Shown: one piece after another, positions 9,572 to 18,017 of the stretch | Numbering within the stretch: the first letter of the stretch is position 1 | Layout of the letters: each line of letters starts with the position of its first letter | Source of the DNA: Roseiarcus sp963823165 | GTDB taxonomy: Bacteria > Pseudomonadota > Alphaproteobacteria > Rhizobiales > Beijerinckiaceae | Assembly (NCBI GenBank): GCA_963823165.1 | Contig: CAWGKV010000030.1 | Span: forward strand, 1 to 64,000 | Reading direction: 5' to 3' | DNA: 64,000 nt | Program-made: the position numbers and the translations under genes | The notes under the pieces: generated by a model | The model's input: only the letters and a program-made list of their open reading frames with translations | Told to the model about the DNA's origin: nothing | Databases searched by the model: none

Positions 9572-10090
9572 ATGTCGTCCAAACCCGTGAAAATTGAACT
9601 CGCGCCGCGCGCAGAAGACGACGACGCGCCGATGTACGATTTGATTGAGCTGTTTTTCTTCGCCTATCGGGACTTCGTTGGCGACGCAGACCGTTTGCTG
9701 GAAGCCTACGGGTTCGGGCGGGCGCATCACCGCATACTCTACTTCGTGAGCCGCAGGCCGGGACTGACGATCGCCGAGCTGCTGGAGATCCTGCGAATAA
9801 CGAAGCAGAGCCTCAATCGTGTGCTGCGCGATTTGGTGGAGAAGAGATTCATCGAAGCTCGTGCGGGAGCGCTGGATCGTCGACGCAGACAGCTCTACGC
9901 GACGCCCGAAGGCGAGCGGCTGGCGCTGCGGCTGGCGCAGGTCCAAACTCGCCGGTTTGCTTCGGCGCTGGACAAGCTGGGCGCCGGCTCAGGCCTCCCG
10001 TTGGCGAAAGCGTTTTTGGCGGCCATGATCGATCCGAGCGAACAGGCGTCGAAGCAATTTGGCGAAACCTCCGGAGAGCGGAGAATTTGA
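9572..10090 (+). CDS. MarR-family transcriptional regulator
   Basis: A 172-residue winged-helix regulator from the ATG at 9572. The core shows the MarR layout: an N-terminal dimerisation helix (LIELFFFAYRDF), a helix-turn-helix (LTIAELLEILRITKQSLNRVLRDLVEKRFIEA, in two halves around residues 65-95), and the wing DRRRRQLYATPEGERLALRL. The frame is open further upstream, but nothing there is family-like. Its stop overlaps the TTG start of the response regulator that follows (TTGA), so it heads a MarR-regulator-kinase operon, a combination seen in several Rhizobiales. It may sense a ligand and tune the two-component pair (inference). Confidence 0.85.
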   Translation: MSSKPVKIELAPRAEDDDAPMYDLIELFFFAYRDFVGDADRLLEAYGFGRAHHRILYFVSRRPGLTIAELLEILRITKQSLNRVLRDLVEKRFIEARAGALDRRRRQLYATPEGERLALRLAQVQTRRFASALDKLGAGSGLPLAKAFLAAMIDPSEQASKQFGETSGERRI

Positions 10091-10788
10091 CAGCGCCCGA
10101 AGACGACGCCGCACATGTGTTGGTCGTCGACGACGACCGCCGGTTGCGTGCGCTGTTGTCCAGCTACCTCGTGAAGCATGGGCATCGGGTCACCGTGGCG
10201 GCGACGGCGGCCGAAGCGCGGGGTTTCCTGGATGGCCTCGCCTTCGACATCATCGTGCTCGACGTGATGATGCCCGGAGAGAGCGGTTTCGAGTTTGCCG
10301 CGGACCTGCGCTCGCGTTCGCAGGTCCCCATTCTCATGCTGACGGCGCGCGGCGATCCGCAGGACCGCGTGAGAGGGCTTGAAATCGGCGTGGACGATTA
10401 TCTCGCCAAACCTTTCGAGCCTCGGGAGCTTCTGCTGCGAATCGGCTCGGTGCTTCGCCGCGCCCGCGCCGCGCCGATGGGAAAGCCGGAGGCGGCCGTG
10501 GTCCGGTTCGGGCCCTACTCGTTTTCGCTCGACCGGGGAGAACTGCGCTCGGGCGAGGAAATCGTAAGGATAACCGACCGGGAGCGCGAAATCCTGCGGC
10601 TTCTTTGCGCCAACGCCGGCTCGAGCGTTTCGCGCGAGGCTTTATCGGAGTCCGGCGGGTCGGCCCAGGAGCGGACCATCGACGTCCTCGTCAACCGGCT
10701 GCGCCGCAAGATTGAACAGGATCCCGCCAATCCGACCTATCTGCAAACTGCGCGAGGCGCTGGCTACCGTCTGGTTGCGGACGGATGA
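10087..10788 (+). CDS. OmpR-like response regulator
   Basis: A 233-residue response regulator starting at a TTG (10087) that overlaps the upstream MarR stop; GGAGAGCGGAG lies just before it. The receiver has the acidic triad VVDDD (about 13-17), phospho-Asp about 59 (IVLDVMMPGE), MLTARG and Lys about 108 (YLAKPFE). The C-terminal winged helix contains ITDREREILRLLCANAG and IDVLVNRLRRKIEQDP. It is closest in style to alphaproteobacterial OmpR-like regulators paired with EnvZ-like kinases. It overlaps the kinase start by 4 bp (ATGA). It probably controls envelope or osmotic functions (inference from family). Confidence 0.92.
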   Translation: MTAPEDDAAHVLVVDDDRRLRALLSSYLVKHGHRVTVAATAAEARGFLDGLAFDIIVLDVMMPGESGFEFAADLRSRSQVPILMLTARGDPQDRVRGLEIGVDDYLAKPFEPRELLLRIGSVLRRARAAPMGKPEAAVVRFGPYSFSLDRGELRSGEEIVRITDREREILRLLCANAGSSVSREALSESGGSAQERTIDVLVNRLRRKIEQDPANPTYLQTARGAGYRLVADG

Positions 10789-12173
10789 GGGTCCGCCTTT
10801 CATTTGCCAGCCTGCGCCTGTTCGCCCGCGCCCGCGGCCTGTGGCGGCGCGGGGCGCGGGGCCTGGCCGAGGTGCTGCCGAAGGGCCTCTACAAACGCTC
10901 GCTGCTCATCGTGATCTTGCCGATGGTTCTGTTGCAAACCGCGGTCACCTTCGCGTTCATGCAGCATCACTGGGAATTGGTCACCCGGCGCCTTTCCGAG
11001 GCGGTCGCTAGGGACATCGGCGCGCTGACCGATCTCTACAAGAAACTTCCGTCGGGCGAAGACGACGGCTTCTTGGCGAGTCTCGCCGCCGAGCGATTCC
11101 GGATGGATGCGACGCTCCTTCCGGCGGGTCCTCTCCCGCCTGCAATGCCGAGGTCGTTCTTCGACGCGCTCGACCCGCTGACGCGCACTCTGCCGAGCGA
11201 GATCAAGACCCATGTTCGTGACCCCTTTTGGCTGGACACGGTCGGCCGATCCGGGCTCATGGAGATTCGTGTCGACCTCGGCGACCGCGTGCTGCGGCTC
11301 GTGACGCGCCGCTCGCTCGCCTACGAGGCGAACGCACATATTTTTGTCCTGTGGATGCTCGGCGCGATGCTCGTGCTCTTGACGGTCGCGATCATCTTCC
11401 TGCGCAATCAGATTCGCCCGATCCTGAGGCTGGCGCATGCGGCCGAGGATTTCGGTAAGGGTCGAGAGGTCGACTTCAGCCCCCACGGAGCGACCGAGGT
11501 CAGGCAGGCCGGGCACGCTTTCATTGAAATGAAGCGCCGGATCGAGCGGGCGACCGAACAGCGCACCGCCATGCTCAACGGCGTCAGCCATGATCTGCGC
11601 ACGATCCTCACCCGCTTCAAGCTTTCGGTCGCCCTGCTGGACAGTTCGGCCGACAGCGATCTCTTGCAGAAAGACGTCGATGAAATGGGACGGATGCTCG
11701 AGGGATACCTCGCCTTCGCCCGTGGCGACCTGACCGAAGCCTCGACTGAGACCGACATCGGCATTCTGCTCGAGGACCTGCGCGCCGACGCGCAACGGCA
11801 CGGAGCCGCGTTGACTCTGGAAACGAACGGGAATCTCGCCATTCGCGTGCGCCCGGTCGCGATGAAGCGCTGCGTCGGCAATCTCGTCGCCAACGCGCAG
11901 CGCCACGCTGATCACGTACGGATTATGGCGAAGCGCGAGCCCCGGTTCCTCGCCATCATCGTCGACGATGATGGCGTCGGCATTGCGCCGCCCCATCGCG
12001 AGGACGTATTTCGCCCGTTCTATCGCCTTGACGAGGCGCGCAACCAGGATGAAAGCGGAGCGGGCCTCGGTCTCGCCATCGCCAGGGACATCGCCCGATC
12101 CCACGGAGGCGACATCACCCTGTCTGACAGTCCACTGGGCGGACTGAGGGCGGCCATTCGCATACCGGTCTGA
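10785..12173 (+). CDS. EnvZ-like sensor histidine kinase
   Basis: A 462-residue inner-membrane kinase. Membrane segments lie at about 38-60 and 184-206, followed by a HAMP region (RPILRLAHAAEDFGKG). The H-box is NGVSHDLRTILTRFKL with the phospho-His about 269. The residue after Thr is Ile rather than the Pro of E. coli EnvZ (HDLRTPLTR); to my knowledge this Ile form is common in alphaproteobacterial EnvZ-like kinases. The ATP domain has NLVANAQRHAD, DDDGVGIA and GAGLGLAIARDIA. It is the last gene of the MarR-OmpR-like-EnvZ-like operon, overlapping the regulator by 4 bp. About 110 bp separate it from gnd. Confidence 0.92.
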   Translation: MRVRLSFASLRLFARARGLWRRGARGLAEVLPKGLYKRSLLIVILPMVLLQTAVTFAFMQHHWELVTRRLSEAVARDIGALTDLYKKLPSGEDDGFLASLAAERFRMDATLLPAGPLPPAMPRSFFDALDPLTRTLPSEIKTHVRDPFWLDTVGRSGLMEIRVDLGDRVLRLVTRRSLAYEANAHIFVLWMLGAMLVLLTVAIIFLRNQIRPILRLAHAAEDFGKGREVDFSPHGATEVRQAGHAFIEMKRRIERATEQRTAMLNGVSHDLRTILTRFKLSVALLDSSADSDLLQKDVDEMGRMLEGYLAFARGDLTEASTETDIGILLEDLRADAQRHGAALTLETNGNLAIRVRPVAMKRCVGNLVANAQRHADHVRIMAKREPRFLAIIVDDDGVGIAPPHREDVFRPFYRLDEARNQDESGAGLGLAIARDIARSHGGDITLSDSPLGGLRAAIRIPV

Positions 12174-12238
12174 CGCGTCAGTTCCTGGCAGGCCATGATC
12201 CCGCCCGCGACGTCCGGTAGCGTCGATGGGGGCGGCGG

Positions 12239-12270
12239 CGAGCGAGCCTCAACTTCGAGCGAGCCTCAAC
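12239..12270. repeat. Short direct repeat upstream of gnd
   Basis: The 15-mer CGAGCGAGCCTCAAC occurs twice (12239-12253 and 12256-12270), separated by TT, just before the gnd ribosome-binding site GGAGAGG (12273-12279). It looks like a small tandem duplication in the leader; no function is evident. Confidence 0.7.
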
Positions 12271-12283
12271 CTGGAGAGGTCCA

Positions 12284-13723
12284 ATGACGGAAGCGCAGAA
12301 AGCCGATCTCGGCGTCCTCGGATTGGCTGTCATGGGAGCCAATCTGGCGCGCAACGCCGCACGCCACGGGTTCGGCGTGGCGCTGTTCAATCGGCACGCC
12401 AAGCGCACCGATGAGCTGATCCGCGAGCACGGCGGCGAAGGGCGCTTCACTCCGACGAAGGACCTCGCCGAATTCGTCGCCGCTCTCGAGACCCCGAGGA
12501 TCATCATCGTCTTGGTCCAGGCCGGCAAGCCGGTGGACGACGTCATCGACGAGATCACGCCCCATCTGGAGCCCGACGACATTCTGATCGATGGCGGAAA
12601 TTCGCTGTTCACGGACACGATCAGGCGGGCCGAATCGTGCGAAGCGCGACGGATTCGCTTCGTCGGCATGGGGGTTTCCGGCGGCGAAGAGGGCGCGCTG
12701 GAGGGGCCCAGCATGATGCCGGGAGGCGACCGCGCGGCCTATGACCGGATCGCGCCTTACCTCACGAAGATGGCGGCGCAAGCCTTCGGTCGGCCGTGCT
12801 GTGCCTATATCGGCCCCGGCGGCGCCGGCCATTACGTCAAGATGGTGCACAACGGCATCGAATACGCCGACATGCAACTGATCGCTGAGACCTACGACCT
12901 CTTGAAGTCGGTCTATGGAATGTCCGCGCGGGAAATCGGCGAGGCGTTCGAAAGCTGGAAATCGAGCCCGCTCGATTCCTATCTCATCGACATCGCCGCC
13001 GAGGTGCTGCGCAAGACGGACGCCGGCGGCGCGTCCCTCGTCGACCGGATCCTCGACGAAGCCGAGCAGAAGGGAACCGGGCGATGGGCGGCGCAGTCGG
13101 CGCTGGAACTCGGCGTGCCGATCACGGCGATCACCGAAGCGGTGTACGCCCGCGTCCTTTCGAGCCAGCGCGAGCTGCGCGCCAAGGCGGAGGCTCTCCT
13201 CCCGCGCCCGCAGGCGTCGCCTCGCAAGGCCCGGCCGGCGGACATCGACGCAACCCGCGATGCGCTCTACGCGTCCAAGATCGTCGCTTACGCGCAGGGC
13301 TTCGAACAGATGAGCGCGGCGAGCGCGCACTACGGCTGGCGTCTCGAGCTGGCCGAAATCGCGGCGATCTGGCGGGCCGGCTGCATCATCCGAGCGCGCA
13401 TGCTCGACCGGATCATGGAGGCCTACGAGCGCGAACCCCGGCTCGAAAGCCTTCTGCTCGATGAGCATTTGAGGGCCGCGGTCGTCGGCGCCGAAGGCTC
13501 CTGGCGAAAGGTCGTCGGGCTGGCGATCGCAGGCGGCGTCGCGACGCCGGCCTTCTCTTCGACTCTCGCCTATTACGACGGATTCCGCCGCGCCCGAGGG
13601 CCCGCCAACCTGTTGCAGGGCCTGCGAGACTATTTCGGCGCGCACACCTACCGCCGCCTCGACGCCGAGGGCGTGTTTCATACCCGCTGGAGCCAGGACG
13701 GCGCCGAGGTCCGGGTCGACTGA
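12284..13723 (+). CDS. gnd: 6-phosphogluconate dehydrogenase, decarboxylating
   Basis: Oxidises 6-phosphogluconate to ribulose 5-phosphate and CO2 with NADP+ in the oxidative pentose phosphate pathway. The 479 residues match the long (homodimeric) Gnd form. The nucleotide-binding motif is GLAVMGANLARN, with FNRHAKR after the second strand favouring NADP. The active-site block GPSMMPGG and the catalytic Lys region HYVKMVHNGIEYADMQLIAE (split as HYVKMVHNGIEY / ADMQLIAE) are intact. Late substrate-binding blocks AYAQGFEQM and IWRAGCIIRARML are present. GGAGAGG sits 4 bp before the ATG. It stands alone, convergent with dapE. Confidence 0.95.
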   Translation: MTEAQKADLGVLGLAVMGANLARNAARHGFGVALFNRHAKRTDELIREHGGEGRFTPTKDLAEFVAALETPRIIIVLVQAGKPVDDVIDEITPHLEPDDILIDGGNSLFTDTIRRAESCEARRIRFVGMGVSGGEEGALEGPSMMPGGDRAAYDRIAPYLTKMAAQAFGRPCCAYIGPGGAGHYVKMVHNGIEYADMQLIAETYDLLKSVYGMSAREIGEAFESWKSSPLDSYLIDIAAEVLRKTDAGGASLVDRILDEAEQKGTGRWAAQSALELGVPITAITEAVYARVLSSQRELRAKAEALLPRPQASPRKARPADIDATRDALYASKIVAYAQGFEQMSAASAHYGWRLELAEIAAIWRAGCIIRARMLDRIMEAYEREPRLESLLLDEHLRAAVVGAEGSWRKVVGLAIAGGVATPAFSSTLAYYDGFRRARGPANLLQGLRDYFGAHTYRRLDAEGVFHTRWSQDGAEVRVD

Positions 13724-13758
13724 CGCTGTCCGCGCGGCTCGCGGTCGCCGACCCGTAG

Positions 13759-14937
13759 TTAGCGCTTGGCGCCATGCCCGGCAGGACCGGCGAAATAGCG
13801 GTCGAGCACGCGCTCGTAGATGCGCGAAAGGCCCTCGAGGTCATCGAGCGCGACCCGCTCGTCGATCGCGTGAATCGTCGCGTTGGGCAGGCCGAGGTCG
13901 ACGACCGGACAGACGTCCTTGATGAAACGCGCGTCGGACGTGCCGCCGCCCGTCGAGAAGGAAGGACGCTGCCCGGTCACGTCCTCGACCGCGGCGGCGA
14001 CGAGGTCGATGAAGGCGCCCCATTGGGTCAGGAAGGCGACCGCGTTTGTGGGCTCAAAGGCGAGCGTGTTGCGTCTGCCGTCCGCCGCGGCCTCGACGCG
14101 CCGAACAATCTCCGCCGACAGCATTGCTGGCGTCCAGAGGTCGTTGAAGCGGACGTTGAACACGAGCCGGACCTCCCCCGGAATTACGTTCGACGCCGGA
14201 TTGCCGACGTCGACGCTGACCACTTCGAGGTTCGAAGGCTCGAATTCGGCGTCGCCCTCGTCGAACGGAGTGAAAAGCGCGGTGAGGACGGAGGCCAGCG
14301 TCCGAATCGGATTGTCGGCGATGTGCGGGTAGGCGACGTGGCCCTGCCGGCCGTGCAGGATGAGTCGCCCGGTCAGCGATCCCCGGCGGCCGTGCTTGAT
14401 CGTGTCGCCGAGCGCCGCAACGCTGGTCGGCTCGCCGACGATGCAATGATCGAAGCGCTCGCCTCGTGCGAGCGCCCAGCGGATGAGCTTGACCGTGCCG
14501 TTGATCGAGGGACCTTCCTCGTCGCCGGTGACGAGAAAGCTGATCGAGCCCGGAAACCTCTCCCTGGCGACGAAGCGCAGGGCGGCCGCGGCGGCGGCCG
14601 CGAGGCCCCCCTTCATGTCGCAGGCGCCGCGCCCCCAGACGAAGCCGTCGGCGACTGCGCCCGAGAACGGATCGAATCGCCAAAGCGCCGCGTCGCCGGG
14701 GGGCACGACGTCGGTGTGCCCAGCGAAGACCAGGTTCGGCGCCGACTTCCCGTAGCGGGCGTAGAGGTTGAGGACGTCCGGCGTTCCGGGCTCCGAGAAG
14801 GTCACGAGCTCGGTCGAAAAGCTGGCGCGGGCGAGGAGATCGGCGAGATAGGGGAGTGCGCCGGCGTCGGCCGGCGTCACCGACGGAAACGCGATGAGCG
14901 CGCGGGCGATGTCGAGCGGGGAAGGCGGCTGAGGCAT
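13759..14937 (-). CDS. dapE: Succinyl-diaminopimelate desuccinylase
   Basis: Zn-dependent M20 peptidase-family enzyme that releases succinate from N-succinyl-LL-2,6-diaminopimelate in lysine and cell-wall synthesis. From the ATG at 14937 (MPQPPSPLDIARALI) it has 392 residues, normal for DapE. Metal and catalytic motifs: GHTDVVPPGD, GRGACDMKGG, TGDEEGPSINGT (catalytic Glu), GEPTSV and STGGGTSDARF. The frame continues far upstream but only as antisense of the neighbouring repressor gene, so the internal ATG is preferred. It is convergent with gnd, and 74 bp from the repressor gene on its other side. Confidence 0.95.
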   Translation of the reverse strand: MPQPPSPLDIARALIAFPSVTPADAGALPYLADLLARASFSTELVTFSEPGTPDVLNLYARYGKSAPNLVFAGHTDVVPPGDAALWRFDPFSGAVADGFVWGRGACDMKGGLAAAAAAALRFVARERFPGSISFLVTGDEEGPSINGTVKLIRWALARGERFDHCIVGEPTSVAALGDTIKHGRRGSLTGRLILHGRQGHVAYPHIADNPIRTLASVLTALFTPFDEGDAEFEPSNLEVVSVDVGNPASNVIPGEVRLVFNVRFNDLWTPAMLSAEIVRRVEAAADGRRNTLAFEPTNAVAFLTQWGAFIDLVAAAVEDVTGQRPSFSTGGGTSDARFIKDVCPVVDLGLPNATIHAIDERVALDDLEGLSRIYERVLDRYFAGPAGHGAKR

Positions 14938-15011
14938 GCAGGCTCCGGAATTGGTTGGGGCGGATAGCGAATTGAGAATGGCGAAGGGATTCGTTCCCGC
15001 CGCTCTGCTCG

Positions 15012-15596
15012 CTATCTCGGCCGCATCTCGCGCACTGGCGCGGCCCAATCGAGGCCGACGTCGTAGATCGGCGGCTCCGTGTTGGAGAGCAGGTTCCACA
15101 AGCCCGTCGCAAGGCTCTTTTTCAACGCCTTGATCAGCACCCGCCCGTCCGGGAGACCGCAGACGCACATGCGCCCGATCAGATCGTCGTCGGGCGGATT
15201 GTGGAGGTCGTCGTAGAAGACGAGCCAGTTGTCGAAGAGGGGGCCAAGCGAGTGCCCGCGGACCTGCACCGCTACGGTCTGGGGCTGAGCGTCGTGCGGC
15301 GCGTCGACTTCGTCGAACGGCCCCTGCCCCTCGGCGTAGAAGTGGGCGACTGCGCCGGCCCCGACATATCCGACCAGCGGCGCTTTGGCAGCGATCGGCT
15401 TGCCGCCGCCGCCGAGCAGCCGCGGCGGCTCGACGCCGAGATATTCGGCGACAATGGCGATCTCGTCGGCGCGCAGGCGCCGGTGGCCATTCAGGAGATC
15501 GGTGACGGCGGAAGGCGAACGCCCCAGAGCCTTGGCGAGGCCGCTGCGCGTCTTGCCGGTGTGCTTGAGGCCGGCGCGGATCCAGTCGACGGTCAA
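15012..15596 (-). CDS. XRE/S24-family phage-type repressor
   Basis: A 194-residue protein with an N-terminal helix-turn-helix (SGLAKALGRSPSAVTDLLNG, about residues 15-35) and a C-terminal LexA/S24-like domain. In that domain VGYVGAGA could be the cleavage region, GHSLGPLFDN holds the nucleophile Ser (usual form GxSMxP), and VLIKALKKS supplies a candidate Lys. Start chosen as TTG 15596 because a purine-rich AAGGGGGTGG lies just upstream; no ATG fits. Such repressors control prophages or SOS-like switches, but no phage genes are seen nearby. It faces luxI across a 628-bp AT-richer region and may regulate itself or that locus (inference). Confidence 0.75.
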   Translation of the reverse strand: MTVDWIRAGLKHTGKTRSGLAKALGRSPSAVTDLLNGHRRLRADEIAIVAEYLGVEPPRLLGGGGKPIAAKAPLVGYVGAGAVAHFYAEGQGPFDEVDAPHDAQPQTVAVQVRGHSLGPLFDNWLVFYDDLHNPPDDDLIGRMCVCGLPDGRVLIKALKKSLATGLWNLLSNTEPPIYDVGLDWAAPVREMRPR

Positions 15597-16066
15597 TGTC
15601 CACCCCCTTGTCGTTGGGGCGCCCCGCGGGCTCCAGGTTTGCGGCAAATGCAAGTTCTCAATCTGACGGACTAACCACTTTTTCCGAAAAACAGCAATTA
15701 CAAAAAACAGAAACTCAGACTGGGTCTGGATGATGGCAAGAGGAGCGGGCAATGGCTTAACAATGCAGCGGCTCAGGAAAACCTGGTGTCGTCGGCCACG
15801 TGGACCGCCAAGGCCTTCGCACGCCCGACTTGCACCTTCTGCTCGCCATGCTTCGCCCTCAGGCTTAAGCGGAACCAGCATCACGCCCGAATTTGATACA
15901 AGTTTGAAGTATATACAAGCTAAGTTGTGACCTAATTCTCGACATCCGTCCAAATATCAATGCGATGAGCTACGAACAATAAAAATATAACTGTTTATTC
16001 TCGGGCCGGCAAGTGGTGTTAGTTAACCGTTCCGTTAGGGAAAGGCTATCCGACCTGAAGAACAAA

Positions 16067-16096
16067 TTGACAACAGCGCCTCCACTGAGCAATCTA
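16067..16096 (+). promoter_or_regulatory. Candidate sigma-70 promoter for luxI
   Basis: A perfect TTGACA (16067-16072) is followed after 18 bp by AATCTA (16091-16096), about 130 bp before the luxI start. The -35 is ideal and the -10 weak, as expected for an activated promoter. No transcript data; found by eye only. Confidence 0.35.
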
Positions 16097-16178
16097 GAAC
16101 AAATAAAGAACTGTAACTGCCTTCCTCTTCGGAGGCCATCGATCGACGGCGCAAAATTCGAGGAACGGCGGCGAACGT

Positions 16179-16195
16179 CGCGGCTCTAAGCCGCG
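16179..16195 (+). promoter_or_regulatory. 17-bp dyad upstream of luxI
   Basis: CGCGGCTCTAAGCCGCG is a perfect 7-bp inverted repeat around a 3-bp centre, 29 bp before the luxI ATG. Its size and position allow a LuxR-type operator or an RNA hairpin that limits translation. It does not match a known lux/tra-box consensus well. Confidence 0.35.
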
Positions 16196-16224
16196 GAACG
16201 GCGAAACTGTTGGAGGCGCAAGCG

Positions 16225-16866
16225 ATGTTGAAGCTTATCGAGGGTTCCTATGGGTCGTTTTTCCCCAAGGAAATGGACGCGATGTTCCGCAGTCGGGCGG
16301 AAACCTTTGGCGAACGGCTGGGCTGGGATGTCGTCGTGAAGGACGGCTACGAGCGCGACCGGTTCGACGACCTCAATCCCCTGTACCTCATATCGGTCGA
16401 TCCGATCACGGAACGCTACTGGGGCTCCCTGAGGCTCCTGCCGACGACTGGGCCCAACATGCTGCGCGACGTCTTTCCCCAATTGCTCGAGGAGGGAGAG
16501 GTCGTGGAGAGCGCCTCCATTTGGGAAATCTCGCGCATCTGCGCGGTCGCCCTCGAGGGGCAGCCGGAGCGCGGCAAGAACGGCGTCAATTATGTGCTCA
16601 GCGAGTTGATCCTGGGCATGGCGGAAGTCTCGGTTCTCGCGGGATTGACCGAGATGGTCGCCGTTTTCGACGCTCGCCTTCTTCGCATCTTGAAGGCCGT
16701 GGGCTACCCGCCCGAGATCATCGGAAGGCCGCAGCGCATCGGCGACGTCATGGCCTACGTCGGGCTCTTCGAGGCGGGCCCCAGGGCGCTCGAACGGTTG
16801 GGAGCCGCACTTGGCATCGAAGGCTCCGTGCTGGCTCCCGGAACGAGGGAACTCGCGTTCGCCTGA
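16225..16866 (+). CDS. Acyl-homoserine-lactone synthase (LuxI family)
   Basis: Makes an N-acyl (or aryl) homoserine lactone signal from S-adenosylmethionine and an acyl-ACP or acyl-CoA. 213 residues from the ATG at 16225, with GGAGG 8 bp upstream. All residues conserved in LuxI enzymes fall at the canonical positions: Arg24, Phe28, Trp34, Asp45, Asp48, Arg70, Phe84, Glu101 and Arg104. The text around them (RLGWDVVVKDGYERDRFDDL, NPLYLISVD, GSLRLLPTTGPNML) is of the alphaproteobacterial type found in BjaI/RpaI-like enzymes, so a branched or aryl acyl group is possible but not shown. A LuxR receptor gene lies 3.1 kb downstream in the same orientation. Confidence 0.95.
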   Translation: MLKLIEGSYGSFFPKEMDAMFRSRAETFGERLGWDVVVKDGYERDRFDDLNPLYLISVDPITERYWGSLRLLPTTGPNMLRDVFPQLLEEGEVVESASIWEISRICAVALEGQPERGKNGVNYVLSELILGMAEVSVLAGLTEMVAVFDARLLRILKAVGYPPEIIGRPQRIGDVMAYVGLFEAGPRALERLGAALGIEGSVLAPGTRELAFA

Positions 16867-16999
16867 GCGAGCGAACATAACGGGAACCTCGAGCCGCATT
16901 GGCCGCCTCCATGGCGCACGTCGCCGGCGCGATTGTCGACCGCGGAGCTGTCCCGTTCCGCAAGCCATCCTTTCCGAAGTCTTTTCAAGGAGCAATTCG

Positions 17000-17227
17000 A
17001 TGTCAGCGTTCATTCCGCCACGTCGAAAGCCAAGGACAAACACTGCCCGGCAGAAGGCGGTTGCTGCCTGCGCCAACCATCTCAAGGACCTGAGGCGGGC
17101 GCATGGCCGCCCGCCTCAGGACGTCCCAGTCCCCATAAGCAGCACGGTGCGTTTCATCGCGCCCGTGCCCGACGGCTCCTACTGCACATCCCCGGCCCAA
17201 CTCTGCGCGGAGATCGGCGAACAATGA
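17000..17227 (+). CDS. Small hypothetical protein downstream of luxI
   Basis: A 75-residue protein not recognised as any family. The start is well supported: AAGGAG lies 7 bp before the ATG at 17000. It is basic at the N-terminus (PPRRKPRTNTARQK) and contains two cysteines (AACANHL and SYCTSPAQLC region). Its stop overlaps the start of the following gene by 4 bp (ATGA), so the two are translationally coupled. The position right after luxI suggests the same regulon, but this is inference from context. Confidence 0.55.
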   Translation: MSAFIPPRRKPRTNTARQKAVAACANHLKDLRRAHGRPPQDVPVPISSTVRFIAPVPDGSYCTSPAQLCAEIGEQ

Positions 17228-17820
17228 CCAGAACTCCATCAACGAAACTCGGCCGCCGCAAGAGGCAAAATCTCGCCGACGCCGTCCAGGAGCGGCTCGA
17301 CGCGACGCCGGAGCGCCTGGCCAGGGCAAGGGACGCCGGCCAGGAGGCGATCCGCGACGGCGACAGGCTGCGCCGCATTGTCGATCCGTTCGACACCATG
17401 CGCGCAAACCGGGTCCTCGCTCCGCACGACCCGAAACTGAACGACATCCGGTGGCTGGTCGGGGAGTCGCTTCGGCGCACGCATCAGCGCGCCCGACTGG
17501 ACGCACTGCGGGCGGTCGCGCCGGATCGGCTTGGCGCGACCGGATTCGGGCCGCGCCCGGGCCTGCCGCAGTCGGAGGCCGCGCTCCACGCCCGCGACAA
17601 GCTGCGCAACGCCCAGGAGCGAGTCGGTCCCCATGCATGGCCGATCGTCACGCGAATCATCATCGAGGGCGCCGGGGTGCGGGACTGCCGCGGCTTCATC
17701 CCCGAGCTCGCAACTCCCTGGCGGGCCGACGCCGTCGTCACCGACCGGCTGCGGGTCGCGCTCGATACGCTCGGCGAACTGATGGGGGTGACGCTGGGGA
17801 GGGGGTCGGGGCGCAGGTAA
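17224..17820 (+). CDS. Hypothetical protein, possibly DUF6456-like
   Basis: A 198-residue basic protein starting at the ATG that overlaps the preceding stop. N-terminal half: charged helix (KLGRRKRQNLADAVQERLDA) and RDAGQEAIRDGDRLRRI. C-terminal half: LHARDKLRNAQERVGPHAWP, IIIEGAGVRDCRGFIPEL and RLRVALDTLGELMGV. This last part resembles in layout the alphaproteobacterial DUF6456 domain (a conserved 'vgp...dvccflkgle...RLxxALDxLa' pattern), but the match is loose and I could not test it. No catalytic motif is visible. Cotranscription with the small gene before it is likely. Confidence 0.6.
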   Translation: MTRTPSTKLGRRKRQNLADAVQERLDATPERLARARDAGQEAIRDGDRLRRIVDPFDTMRANRVLAPHDPKLNDIRWLVGESLRRTHQRARLDALRAVAPDRLGATGFGPRPGLPQSEAALHARDKLRNAQERVGPHAWPIVTRIIIEGAGVRDCRGFIPELATPWRADAVVTDRLRVALDTLGELMGVTLGRGSGRR

Positions 17821-18017
17821 GAGCGCCACCTTCTTTTTGCGACAACCGCAAATCCATGTCCTGTCATTTCTGGGCAACGCGGCCGTCCCGAGCGCCGCCG
17901 CCGTCCTCGTGGACGGTAGCCGGGTCAACCTTCGCGGACCTCGCTTTCCTCGAGGGTTACATTCAGGAAAGGCCGCTGCGTTCGAAGCCCCGGACGCACA
18001 ATCTAAGGAGGGTTCTC

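Larger units (their letters stand above)
15597..16224. other. Intergenic region between S24 repressor and luxI
   Basis: About 630 bp of clearly lower GC than its surroundings, lying between divergent genes. No coding region is convincing. It holds a candidate promoter (16067-16096), a small CCTC-TTCG-GAGG hairpin (16122-16133) and a 17-bp dyad (16179-16195), all toward luxI. The drop in GC fits acquired DNA. No tRNA or attachment site was seen. Confidence 0.6.

Noticed and set aside
13759..15603. Apparent 614-residue protein reading through dapE into the repressor region
   Set aside because: The first about 220 residues are an Arg/Ala-rich antisense reading of the S24 repressor gene; family alignment starts at 14937.
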